10,843 bases of DNA from Natrialbaceae archaeon Tc-Br11_E2g1 (GCA_001564255.1 LKNC01000073.1:1-10843); one strand, 5' to 3'; shown: positions 1 through 6,934, numbered from the stretch's first letter. A program made the numbers and translations. Notes: generated by a model from the sequence alone, not told the origin.

Positions 1-45
1 AAAAACGCGGACGTGCCCGTCACGACGGTCCGCCCGAAAGAGTGA
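1..45 (+). CDS. Universal stress protein (UspA family), C-terminal end only
   Basis: The window opens inside a reading frame whose last 14 codons read KNADVPVTTVRPKE followed by TGA. The stretch VPVTTVR is the usual last beta strand of UspA-fold proteins, and it is almost identical to the C-terminus (VPVTTVRTLEE) of the complete UspA gene that converges on it from 121-936. The rest of the gene lies to the left, so its length, start and domain number cannot be seen. UspA proteins are cytoplasmic, nucleotide-binding stress proteins. The assignment rests on this short match and on the paralogue next door, and is a family call only. Confidence 0.7.
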   Translation, partial: KNADVPVTTVRPKE

Positions 46-72
46 CACGGTCGGGGGAGAACCGTCGGTGCT

Positions 73-92
73 TTCGGATCGTCGCTTCCGAA
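73..92. terminator. Possible bidirectional hairpin between convergent usp genes
   Basis: The 75-base gap between two convergent genes holds an inverted repeat TTCGGA / TCCGAA with an 8-base loop. Its place between two stop codons suits a shared terminator, but there is no strong T-run on either side and the arms are only 6 bases. Archaeal termination depends mostly on T-rich tracts, so this is a weak call. Confidence 0.25.
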
Positions 93-120
93 CGGGCCGT
101 GTGGGTCACTGCTTCGGGTA

Positions 121-936
121 CTACTCCTCGAGCGTCCGGACGGTCGTTACGGGCACACTCGAGTTCGGTACGACGCGTTGGGAGACGCTCCCGACGACCA
201 GGCGCTCGAGGTCGGATCTGCTCTCGGTGCCCATCACGAGCAAGTCGACGTCGCGTTCCTCGGCGTGTTCGAGGATCACCTCGTGGGCGTCCCCGTGAGC
301 GACCGTCCCCGCCGCCTCGAGGCCCCGATCCGTTGCCCGGTCGACGACGGTTTGTATCGTTCGCCGGCCGTGTTCCTCGAAGGACTCACGGATCTCCCCG
401 TCTGCCGACCCCACGTCGACTGCGTAGAGGGCGTGGACGCTCGCCCCACAGGCGTCGGCGAGTCCGAGGGCGTGGTCGGTCGCCCCCGCGGAGCCCGACC
501 AGCCGTTGGTCGCGAGGAGAACCGCTGTGGCTTCCGAACGCGGCTCCACGTCGGGACCGACGGTGAGGACGGGCCGACGCGCGTCCCGGATAACCTCGAG
601 GGCGACGCTCCCGATGATCGTCTGGCGAAGGCCGGTTCGGCCGTGGGTCCCCATCACGATCAGGTCCGCGTCGATCTCCTCGGCGACGGCCAGGATCGTA
701 CTCGAGGGCCGCCCCTCCCGGACGATCGTCTCGGCCTCACAGCCCGCCTCGATCGCGGTTTCGGCGGTCGCTCGGGCACGCTCTGTACACGTCTCGAGTC
801 GCCGATCTCCGCCCCGCTTCGTGACCGAGACGGCGTGAACCGTCGCCTCGAGGGTGCTCGCGAGTGCAATGGCGGTTTCGGCGGCCCGGGTTGCGACGTC
901 GCTGCCGTCGGTCGCGACGAGAACGTGTTCGTACAT
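121..936 (-). CDS. Tandem-domain universal stress protein, UspA family
   Basis: A 271-residue cytoplasmic protein made of two UspA domains, roughly residues 1-130 and 136-268. The first begins MYEHVLVATDGS, the typical first strand with its nucleotide-contacting Asp, and has a complete ATP-binding signature at 96-110 (G-2x-G-9x-G-S, from GTHGRTG). The second domain begins LLATNGWSGS, with Asn in place of that Asp, and at 236-250 has GTESRSD, so the second Gly of the signature is Ser. The second domain may therefore bind nucleotide poorly. The ATG at 936 is chosen because it opens directly on the Usp strand; the frame stays open for 49 more residues upstream, but they are Arg/Ala/Gly-rich and overlap the phosphatase gene. 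It lies 44 bases after that gene and has its own candidate TATA box. Confidence 0.9.
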   Translation of the reverse strand: MYEHVLVATDGSDVATRAAETAIALASTLEATVHAVSVTKRGGDRRLETCTERARATAETAIEAGCEAETIVREGRPSSTILAVAEEIDADLIVMGTHGRTGLRQTIIGSVALEVIRDARRPVLTVGPDVEPRSEATAVLLATNGWSGSAGATDHALGLADACGASVHALYAVDVGSADGEIRESFEEHGRRTIQTVVDRATDRGLEAAGTVAHGDAHEVILEHAEERDVDLLVMGTESRSDLERLVVGSVSQRVVPNSSVPVTTVRTLEE

Positions 937-960
937 GGTGGCGGCTACGAGGTCGGAAGG

Positions 961-970
961 GGTATCTATT
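961..970 (-). promoter_or_regulatory. Candidate TATA box for the tandem UspA gene
   Basis: On the minus strand the sequence reads AATAGATACC, centred about 29 bases before the ATG at 936 in an otherwise GC-rich 44-base gap. This spacing fits leaderless haloarchaeal transcription, so the usp gene need not depend on readthrough from the phosphatase gene. No transcript data support it. Confidence 0.3.
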
Positions 971-980
971 GGGGTTTGGC

Positions 981-2246
981 TCAGAGGTTGTCGAGACGGG
1001 CCACCGCCAGCGGCACCAGCATCTCCTCGCCGGTCAGCCCGCCGTGCATCCCGACCAGCCGCCGATCGGAGTCGTGCCAGCACAGCCCCCGATTTCTGTG
1101 GACGGCCATCAGGTCACCACACCGTCGCTCGAAGAGCGTCGACGGCTCGACGGGACCGAACAGCCCTCTCTCGAGTGCCTCCGCTCTCGTGAACACGCGT
1201 CCGTCGATCCCCGCCTCGAGGATCTCCCGTGCGTCCTCGAGGCGGCCGGGCCGGACGTGAAAGTGCGTGTTCCGCGGGCCCCCCGTCGGGGGGCGAGGCG
1301 AGCCGTCGGCGTCCCGTCGGAACGCCCCCTCGAGGGTCGGCCACCACTCCCGGGAGACGAGGTCGACGTTCTCTGTGGGCACCGTGTCGACGATCCCGTG
1401 ATCGGCCGTCAGCACGAGCAGCGTTCGTTTTGCCGTCCCGGACGCACACTTTTCGAGTAGTTCCCGCCGGAGACGGTCGGTGATCGCCGCCAGGGTGACC
1501 CGGTAGCGGTCGGTTCCGGTCCCCTCCTCGTGGGCGATCACGTCGAGTGTTGGCTGGTAGGCGTGGACGAACGTCGGGCCGGCCGTCTCGAGGACTCGCC
1601 TGACGGTGTAAGCAAAATCCGCGGCGGTGTCGTAACCCGTCCGTTCGGCCCCGGCAGTCACCGCCCGGGAGTAGCCCGAGTCGACGTAGGCGTCGGGCAA
1701 GACCGCGTGGACGTCGATCCCGGCCTCGACTGCCCGGGCGGAGAGGGGGTCGCCCTCGAAGAGGTCCCGGGCCTCGGCGGCCGGGGCAACCTCCGAAAGG
1801 GGCTCTCCCTCGGGGGTCGTAAACGGCAACGTCACGACGTCTTCGCCCACGGGCTCGAGGTGCTGGTACCACCCCAACAGGCCGTGTTCGGCCGGCTCGA
1901 GGCCGGTGTAGAGGGTCGTCAGCGCCGCCGCGGTCTCGGAGGGGTAGACCGAGGTCAGTGGCGTCACCGTCCCGCCGTCGGTGAGCCGTCCGAGGAACGG
2001 GTCGTCGCGATAGTCCCGTTTCCAGCGCTCGAGGCCGTAGCCGTCGAGAACGACGACGAGGACGTTCTCGACGTCAGTCGAGACACCGTCGAAGACATCC
2101 TCCGGGAGGGGGGAATCGAACGACTCGTCGAGCACCGACAGCGCGGTCTCGGGGACGTTCGAGATGCAGTACTCGGAGGTCGGGAACAGATACTCTCCCT
2201 CGCTGCAGTCCTCGAGCAGCAGTCGTTCGACCGTCTCCCGGTACAT
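981..2246 (-). CDS. Alkaline phosphatase superfamily protein (nucleotide pyrophosphatase/phosphodiesterase-like)
   Basis: A 421-residue metal-dependent hydrolase. Motifs of the superfamily appear in order: the first metal Asp in VVVLDGYG (Asp68); the nucleophile region YPSETAAAL (Ser103 or Thr105); Asp235 and His239 in TLDVIAHEEG; Asp282-His283 in LTADHG; and His401 in the C-terminal HGGLTGEEMLVPLA, typical of the phosphodiesterase and phosphoglyceromutase-like branch. No signal peptide is visible, so it is probably cytoplasmic. The substrate cannot be told. The ATG at 2246 is preferred over an in-frame TTG at 2273, because a TATA-like TTTTGT (minus strand, 2275-2270) lies 26 bases before it and overlaps that TTG. 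It is transcribed divergently from the HerA-like gene and is followed after 44 bases by the UspA gene. Confidence 0.88.
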   Translation of the reverse strand: MYRETVERLLLEDCSEGEYLFPTSEYCISNVPETALSVLDESFDSPLPEDVFDGVSTDVENVLVVVLDGYGLERWKRDYRDDPFLGRLTDGGTVTPLTSVYPSETAAALTTLYTGLEPAEHGLLGWYQHLEPVGEDVVTLPFTTPEGEPLSEVAPAAEARDLFEGDPLSARAVEAGIDVHAVLPDAYVDSGYSRAVTAGAERTGYDTAADFAYTVRRVLETAGPTFVHAYQPTLDVIAHEEGTGTDRYRVTLAAITDRLRRELLEKCASGTAKRTLLVLTADHGIVDTVPTENVDLVSREWWPTLEGAFRRDADGSPRPPTGGPRNTHFHVRPGRLEDAREILEAGIDGRVFTRAEALERGLFGPVEPSTLFERRCGDLMAVHRNRGLCWHDSDRRLVGMHGGLTGEEMLVPLAVARLDNL

Positions 2247-2317
2247 GACGCCCCATATGGCTTCGCAGTACAAAACAACGGGTGACGCGTCGGTGGGTTT
2301 TCACTCGAGGCGCGACG

Positions 2318-2327
2318 CCAATATTCA
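2318..2327 (+). promoter_or_regulatory. Candidate TATA box for the HerA-like gene
   Basis: CCAATATTCA stands out as an AT-rich box in the phosphatase/HerA divergent region. Transcription would be expected near 2349-2352, leaving a leader of about 50 bases before the GTG at 2400. That leader contains the purine run GAGGGA at 2387-2392, 7 bases before the GTG, as a plausible Shine-Dalgarno site. It also contains a 15-codon open frame starting at 2356. Confidence 0.35.
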
Positions 2328-2355
2328 AGTTCTCGTGCTGAAAGTACACCACGTA

Positions 2356-2403
2356 ATGAACGTATCGCGAGCGGACGAACGGACGCGAGGGATCGATCCG
2401 TGA
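2356..2403 (+). CDS. Possible 15-codon upstream ORF in the HerA leader
   Basis: ATG at 2356 opens a frame reading MNVSRADERTRGIDP and ends at TGA 2401-2403, so the stop overlaps the GTG start of the HerA-like gene at 2400 (GTGA). If transcription begins near 2350, this ATG would be almost at the 5' end of the transcript, a position from which haloarchaea readily initiate. Termination exactly on the next start would couple the two translationally. It could equally be chance, since a frame this short carries no family evidence. Confidence 0.25.
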   Translation: MNVSRADERTRGIDP

Positions 2404-4082
2404 GCGACCAGCGCGAGATCGTCGTCGGCGAGAACGAGAACGGAGCCGAGGTGGCCCTGCCAGTGATCGAAGTCCTCACAGGCCGTGGATTCGCGACCGG
2501 GAAATCGGGCAGCGGGAAGTCGAACACCGCCTCCGTGATCGCCGAGGAGTTACTCGAGGCCGGTTACCCCCTGCTGGTCGTCGACACCGACGGCGAGTAC
2601 TACGGCCTCAAAGAGGAGTACGAGATGCTCCACGCGGGAGCAGACGAGGAGTGTGACATCCAGATCGGGCCGGAACACGCCGAACAGATGGCCCGGCTGG
2701 CACTCGAAGAGAACGTCCCGGTGATCCTCGACGTCTCGGGGTATCTCGAGGAAGCGGTCGCCGACGAACTGTTGCGAGAGACGGCCAGACAGCTGTTCGT
2801 CAAAGAGAAGAAGCTCAAGAAACCGTTCTTGCTGGTCGTCGAGGAGGTCCACGAGTACATCCCGGAGGGCGGTGGCGTCGGCGAGACGGGGAAGATGCTG
2901 ATCAAGATCGGCAAACGCGGACGCAAACACGGCCTCGGCATTTTGGGGATCAGCCAACGCCCCGCCGACGTCAAGAAGGATTTCATCACCCAGGCGAACT
3001 GGCTGGTCTGGCACCGACTGACCTGGGACAACGATACCACGGTCGTCGGCCGGATCATCGACTCGACGTATTCGGAACTCGTCGCCGACTTAGACGACGG
3101 CCAGGCCTTCCTCCAGACCGACTGGACCGAAAAAGGGGTTCGCAAGATCCAGTTCCGACGCAAACGCACCTTCGACGCCGGCGCGACCCCCGGCTTGGAC
3201 GACTTCGAACGCCCCGAACTCAAGTCAGTCTCCGACACCCTCGTGGGCGACCTCCAGGAGATCACAGAACGCAAGCAACGCGAGGAGAGTCGCATCGAGG
3301 AACTCGAGGCCGAGATCGAAACTCGCGAACGACGTATCAGCCGGCTCGAGGACGAACTCGCCTCCGCACGGGACGTCTCCGAAGCCGCCAGACAGATGGC
3401 CGAAGCATTACGGGAACCCGAGACGGTCCAGTCGACGCTTCCGGAGTCGAACGAGCAACTCCGGCGACTTCACGAGGAGGTGGTCGACCTCGAGGACGAA
3501 CGCGACGCCCTCGCCGCGGCCCTCGAGGACCGCGAGCGGGAACTGTCGGATCTCGAGGAAGAGCTCACAGACCGCGAGGGACGGATTGACCGCCTCGAGG
3601 CCGAGAACACCCGGCTTCGGTCTACGGTCGAAGCCCTCGAGAGACGACTCCGGGAGACAGACGCCGACGGCGAGGAAGCCGAAGACGACATCGTCGACGC
3701 CGACGGTGATCCGGTCGAGTTCGGCTACGTGGAGACCGACGACGGTGACTCACCCCTCGAACCGAACGGGGGTCGCTCGTTCGTCGTCGACGAAACGCGC
3801 CGCCTCGAGGACCTCCTCGAGTTACCCGAGGTCAGCGAGCGTCTCGAACGGGCGTGTGAGAACTCCCGATGTACGACGGCGACCGCACGGCGCGTGATCG
3901 AGGAACTGGCCCTCGAGGGGCCCTCCCGGACCGAGCGGGTCGCCGCCGCCGTCGATCGGTCTCCGGTGGCCGTCCAGGGACTGCTTTCGGAACTGCGTAC
4001 CGAGGCGATCGTCGACCGGACCGACGGGCGGACCTACACCCTCACGGCGGAGGTCAGGTCGGCCCTCGCCGATCCGGAGTGA
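2400..4082 (+). CDS. HerA-like (DUF87) P-loop ATPase with coiled coil and C-terminal winged-helix-like region
   Basis: A 560-residue protein. Residues 20-255 form a HerA/FtsK-superfamily ATPase: Walker A GKSGSGKS at 34-41, Walker B FLLVVEEVHEY at 143-153 with catalytic Glu, and the GISQRPAD motif at 183-190. Residues about 285-420 are heptad-rich, Glu/Arg-rich coiled coil, then an acidic linker to about 455. Residues 465-555 look like a winged-helix domain (ATARRVIEELALEG and a YTLTAEVRSAL end). Canonical archaeal HerA has an N-terminal HAS barrel and is paired with NurA; here the P-loop comes almost at once and no nurA is near, so a role in end resection should not be assumed. DNA translocation or remodelling is inference. 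The GTG start is the only good one: it follows GAGGGA by 7 bases and gives the MSDQREIVVGEN opening. Confidence 0.85.
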   Translation: MSDQREIVVGENENGAEVALPVIEVLTGRGFATGKSGSGKSNTASVIAEELLEAGYPLLVVDTDGEYYGLKEEYEMLHAGADEECDIQIGPEHAEQMARLALEENVPVILDVSGYLEEAVADELLRETARQLFVKEKKLKKPFLLVVEEVHEYIPEGGGVGETGKMLIKIGKRGRKHGLGILGISQRPADVKKDFITQANWLVWHRLTWDNDTTVVGRIIDSTYSELVADLDDGQAFLQTDWTEKGVRKIQFRRKRTFDAGATPGLDDFERPELKSVSDTLVGDLQEITERKQREESRIEELEAEIETRERRISRLEDELASARDVSEAARQMAEALREPETVQSTLPESNEQLRRLHEEVVDLEDERDALAAALEDRERELSDLEEELTDREGRIDRLEAENTRLRSTVEALERRLRETDADGEEAEDDIVDADGDPVEFGYVETDDGDSPLEPNGGRSFVVDETRRLEDLLELPEVSERLERACENSRCTTATARRVIEELALEGPSRTERVAAAVDRSPVAVQGLLSELRTEAIVDRTDGRTYTLTAEVRSALADPE

Positions 4083-4136
4083 CCCGGATAGCCGAGAGAG
4101 GAAGGGTTTTCAGCGGCCGGTTGCTACCACCGGTGA

Positions 4137-4697
4137 ATGGTCGCACGGCTCAGAGAGGACGTCAGAACCGCGATGGAAAACGACCCGGCGGCGAGACACC
4201 CACTCGAGGTGCTCTGTTGTTACCCGGGGCTCCACGCGGTCTGGCTCCACCGGATCGCCCACGCGGTCTGGAAGCGGGGTCACCCGATCCTCGCCCGGTT
4301 CGTCTCCCACCTCTCCCGGTTTCTCACGGGGATCGAGATCCACCCCGGCGCGGAGATCGGCCGGCGGTTTTTCATCGACCACGGTAGCGGCGTCGTCATC
4401 GGCGAGACTGCCGAGATCGGCGACGACGTGATGATGTACCACGGTGTCACTCTCGGCGGGGACACGATGAACCGCGAGAAACGCCACCCGACGGTCGAAG
4501 ACGGCGCGACTATCGGTGCCGGCGCGACGGTTCTCGGCCCGATCACGGTCGGCAGGGAAGCGAAAGTCGGCGCGGGTTCGGTCGTCCTCGAGTCGGTTCC
4601 ACCGCACTGTACCGTCATCGGTAACCCGGCCGAACTGGTCGGGGACTGCGAACAGACCACAGCCGAGTGGGAACGGCGACTCGACGACGGCGACTGA
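4137..4697 (+). CDS. cysE: Serine O-acetyltransferase (short form)
   Basis: The enzyme acetylates L-serine with acetyl-CoA to O-acetylserine, the first step of cysteine synthesis, in the cytoplasm. The 186-residue protein has a short helical N-terminal part (1-60, with [15 protein letters not shown]) followed by a left-handed beta helix of hexapeptide repeats. The family signature [17 protein letters not shown] spans 79-95, with Asp81-His82 as the catalytic pair, and MYHGVTLGG at 100-108 carries the second active-site His102. [19 protein letters not shown] at 117-135 and the IGNPAELV end are also typical. It lacks most of the long N-terminal extension of the E. coli enzyme, as is common in archaea and in the EpsC/SrpH type. 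It begins 54 bases after the HerA-like gene; a TTTTC box near 4106-4111 could start its own leaderless transcript. No cysteine synthase gene is nearby. Confidence 0.92.
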   Translation: MVARLREDVRTAMENDPAARHPLEVLCCYPGLHAVWLHRIAHAVWKRGHPILARFVSHLSRFLTGIEIHPGAEIGRRFFIDHGSGVVIGETAEIGDDVMMYHGVTLGGDTMNREKRHPTVEDGATIGAGATVLGPITVGREAKVGAGSVVLESVPPHCTVIGNPAELVGDCEQTTAEWERRLDDGD

Positions 4698-5115
4698 TCC
4701 CGTCGGTCGTGGCGGGACTCCACGGGACCACCGGTGCCCGCGTCGCAAAAGTATAATTGTAGTGGGTATTGGTGAATAAGGTACGAAATTTGATTGCTAA
4801 CCGGCCGGCCGTACACTACCGGTGCCGTCGGTGAACCCCGACCCCCAATCCTGTTCGTTCGCCCGCCTGGTCGGCTACAAACTCCGTAGACAGCGCCCTA
4901 GCGGGAGACGGGTTTCTCCCCCCGTTCGTTTCGTATTGCACCTAGGGTATCCGCCCCCATCGTAGCGTTCGGGACGTTGTGGGCCACGACAGCCCGGAAA
5001 TCGGCTACAGGGATCGGTATTTCACTCCCGCCAGCAACCGTCAGACAGCTGCATTCACTTTCATATACATAAGCTAGAGTTCATAGACAGTAGAATTACT
5101 CATATGGTCCGAATA
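4698..5115. other. Non-coding stretch between cysE and rdfA
   Basis: No credible gene was found on either strand in these 418 bases. The region has a strong TATA-like box (AAAAGTATAATTGTA, 4747-4761), an 8-base CCGGCCGG palindrome at 4801-4808, a hairpin GGGAGA/TCTCCC at 4903-4920 with a 6-base loop, and an AT-rich run from about 5051 to 5106. It is lower in GC than the genes beside it. It lies downstream of both flanking genes (convergent), so it is not needed as a promoter for either. It may hold a non-coding RNA, a decayed gene or an old insertion edge. Confidence 0.5.
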
Positions 5116-5742
5116 TCACTCCTCTTTCTGACATTCACACCCCTTCTGTTCGAGCAGCTCCGAGACCGAGTACGGCCTCCCACACTCCTCGCAAGTCACC
5201 TGAACGCTGACGAACACGGAGAAATCCCCGAGGGAGATCGCATCGGCCTGGTCGAGTCGATCGAGGGTGTTCTCGGTGACCGCGACGAGTCGGTTCTGGA
5301 GGCTGGCGACCGTGTTCTGCCCCTTCTCGATCCGATCGCTCGAGTCCCGTTCCAGTTCCACACCGAGACACTCACGGAGGTGTCCGTGGATCGCCTGGTG
5401 GGAGACGAAGTCGCCGGTGACCCCGTCGACGTCGAGCCCCTCCCGTTCGAGGCGTCGCCGGGCCTCGATCTCGCTTACGTCGTCGCTTTTCAACAGGTCA
5501 TAGAGGTTCTCGGCTTCGCCCTCGAGGGGGTCGACGTTCGCCTCCCTGAGTGCGGCCTCGAGCACCGCGACGTTAAAGTACTTCTCGAGTTTCCGGAGGC
5601 TGTACTTCTCGCCGCGCCGGCCGGTCCAGCGGTCGGCGAGCTCGTCGTCCATCCGTGAGAGGCCGTACGATTCGATGGTTCTGCCGACTTTACAACACGA
5701 CGACTGTGGAGCCGACTCGGTGTCGTTTCGACTGGTGGTCAT
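5116..5742 (-). CDS. rdfA: Rod-determining factor RdfA family protein
   Basis: A 208-residue soluble protein that I recognise as the haloarchaeal RdfA family; in Haloferax volcanii RdfA is needed for the rod cell shape. Conserved parts are KVGRTIESYGL at 18-28, ELADRWTG with YSLRKLEKYFN at 34-57, ENLYDLLKSDDVS at 79-90, RRRLEREGLDVD at 95-106, DFVSHQAIHGHL at 111-122, a helix with LQNRLVAVTENTLDRL at 148-163, and a C-terminal CEECG...GCEC motif (Cys184, 187, 202, 204) that could bind zinc. ATG at 5742 is preferred over the frame's first ATG at 5790: the family core starts soon after it, and a TTTTTC box (minus, 5773-5769) lies about 29 bases upstream. Such genes occur in several copies in some haloarchaea, so this may be a paralogue rather than the shape-determining orthologue. 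Confidence 0.82.
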   Translation of the reverse strand: MTTSRNDTESAPQSSCCKVGRTIESYGLSRMDDELADRWTGRRGEKYSLRKLEKYFNVAVLEAALREANVDPLEGEAENLYDLLKSDDVSEIEARRRLEREGLDVDGVTGDFVSHQAIHGHLRECLGVELERDSSDRIEKGQNTVASLQNRLVAVTENTLDRLDQADAISLGDFSVFVSVQVTCEECGRPYSVSELLEQKGCECQKEE

Positions 5743-5798
5743 CGGTGGACTGTCCGGGAGGAGGCGTGAAAAACATTCGGATCCCGACACCGCCTCGA

Positions 5799-5812
5799 AC
5801 CCCTCGAGGGGT
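5799..5812. repeat. 14-base perfect palindrome upstream of rdfA
   Basis: ACCCCTCGAGGGGT is its own reverse complement. It lies 57-70 bases before the rdfA ATG, upstream of the candidate TATA box at 5769-5773. That position suits a regulator site, but CTCGAG is very common in this genome, so part of the symmetry may be chance. Confidence 0.35.
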
Positions 5813-5897
5813 CCGGCTCCCGCGGCGACGATTCGGTCGTCACGAACGCCTCTCGGCCGGACGCCCGGCGGTGACTCCGGGGAAACCCGGCCGTACT

Positions 5898-5934
5898 GTT
5901 ACATGGCTAAATTCGTAACGAACTGGCGGTTACG
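5898..5934. repeat. Alternating GTTAC / CGTAAC / GTTACG inverted motifs
   Basis: GTTAC at 5898, CGTAAC at 5914 and GTTACG at 5929 alternate in orientation at starts 16 and 15 bases apart. The last two form a 6-base-arm hairpin with a 9-base loop. This could be an operator array or chance; no gene starts close by. Confidence 0.3.
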
Positions 5935-6141
5935 GTGGTATGGATGTAAAGCCCGGCGCGACACCCGCCGTTCGGAAGGGCCGAACAGGGTTCGTGGTGA
6001 GATATGCCGTGTCAACCGTCCGCCGTCGCGCACACGATGCTGTCGACGCTGGAGACGTGGGTTACGACGGGACGGTGGGGACACGACGGCTCCCCGCGAG
6101 AAGCAGACGTTTGCCTGTGAGGAACGGAACGGCATGCGTTG

Positions 6142-6912
6142 TTATCGAACGTTCGTGTAGATCATGTTGATCTCGATCTCGTTTGCGACGCCGAGAAGGA
6201 GGTTCGGGATCTCCCGATCGAACCGTTCCCCTCGGAGGCGCTTCGCCGGTGCGGAGAGGCTCAGCGAACCGATCGCGACGCCGTCCTCGTCGGAGATCGG
6301 AACGCCCACAGCGTGGAGTCCGGGGATCGACTCCTCGTAATTCTGGGCGAACCCCCGCTCTCTGATCTCCTCGAGTTCGGCGTGGAGCCTCTCGCGGTCG
6401 GTGATCGTGTTCTCCGTTCGGGCCGGCATCCCGTACCGGTCGACGATCTCGTCGACGCGCTCTCTCGGGAGCCAGGCGAGGATCGCCTTCCCGGCTGCGA
6501 GCTGGTGGAGGTAGTTGAGCTGGCCGGTCCGGGCGTACGTTTGCACCGATCGTTTCCCCGAGGCGACATACAGGTGGACGCCGCGGCCGTTCTCCTCGGC
6601 GAGGATCCAGACCTTCTCGCCGGTTTCCTCGGCGAGTTCGTCGACTTTCTCCGAGCCGACCTGATACAGCGGACTCTGTTCACGGGCGTAGTTACCGAAG
6701 TCGAGAAACCGGAGTGCGACCTGGAAGGTGTCGTCGTCGCGGGTCACGTACCCCTTCGAGTGGAGCGTCGCCAGGTGGTTGTGAACGGTACTCTTCGCGA
6801 GGCCGAGCTCCGCGGCGATCTCGGAGACGCCGGCACCGTCGGCCTCCTTGAGGTGTTCGACGATGTCGAACGCGGTTTCGACCGACGTGATCGTTCGTTC
6901 GGGCGCTTTCAT
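6142..6912 (-). CDS. IclR family transcriptional regulator
   Basis: A 256-residue DNA-binding protein of normal IclR length. Residues 8-70 are the winged helix-turn-helix: ITSVETAFDIVEHL, then GVSEIAAELGLAKSTVHNHLATLHSKGYV, with recognition helix around 39-51. Residues about 85-250 are the IclR effector domain, with VHLYVASGKRSVQTYARTGQ, the LHQLAAGKAILAWLP motif at 135-149, RERGFAQNYEESIPGLHAVGVPI at 184-206 and the GSLSLSAPAKRL strand at 215-226. The ligand is unknown. IclR proteins usually control a neighbouring catabolic operon and themselves; here the VOC gene lies just upstream on the same strand (62-base gap), with the EthD/TPP/epimerase run beyond it. The ATG at 6912 is the first in frame and follows a clear TATA box at 6942-6935. 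Confidence 0.93.
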   Translation of the reverse strand: MKAPERTITSVETAFDIVEHLKEADGAGVSEIAAELGLAKSTVHNHLATLHSKGYVTRDDDTFQVALRFLDFGNYAREQSPLYQVGSEKVDELAEETGEKVWILAEENGRGVHLYVASGKRSVQTYARTGQLNYLHQLAAGKAILAWLPRERVDEIVDRYGMPARTENTITDRERLHAELEEIRERGFAQNYEESIPGLHAVGVPISDEDGVAIGSLSLSAPAKRLRGERFDREIPNLLLGVANEIEINMIYTNVR

Positions 6913-6934
6913 AGGTCATACAAACGAATTAGAC

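Larger units (their letters stand above)
5743..6141. other. Non-coding stretch upstream of rdfA, downstream of iclR
   Basis: About 400 bases without a convincing gene. Open frames here are Arg/Ser-rich with no acidic bias, unlike every accepted gene in the window. Contents are the probable rdfA promoter next to 5743, a perfect 14-base palindrome at 5799-5812, and a GTTAC/CGTAAC/GTTACG series at 5898-5934. The rest is unremarkable. The length is generous for one promoter. Confidence 0.5.

Noticed and set aside
937..1083. 49-residue N-terminal extension of the UspA frame
   Set aside because: It overlaps the end of the phosphatase gene and is low-complexity; the Usp fold begins exactly at the ATG at 936.
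178..1260. Long plus-strand frame across the UspA and phosphatase genes
   Set aside because: It is antisense to two clear genes, matches no family, and reflects the high GC content and codon bias of the opposite strand.
1530..2285. Long plus-strand frame opposite the phosphatase gene
   Set aside because: The opposite strand has all the metal-binding motifs of the alkaline phosphatase superfamily; this frame has none.
4772..4834. 20-codon GTG frame reading VNKVRNLIANRPAVHYRCRR after the TATA-like box at 4751
   Set aside because: The GTG is only about 18 bases from the box, the product is basic and short, and there is no family signal.
5104..5658. 184-residue plus-strand frame antisense to rdfA, starting near a TATA-like box
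   Set aside because: The minus-strand product is a recognisable RdfA homologue. The plus-strand translation looks like a mirror of its codons and has no family features.
5899..6135. 78-residue minus-strand frame in the gap between iclR and rdfA
   Set aside because: Arg/Ser/Pro-rich with no acidic bias, unlike real haloarchaeal proteins, and no promoter or family match; it looks like chance in GC-rich DNA.
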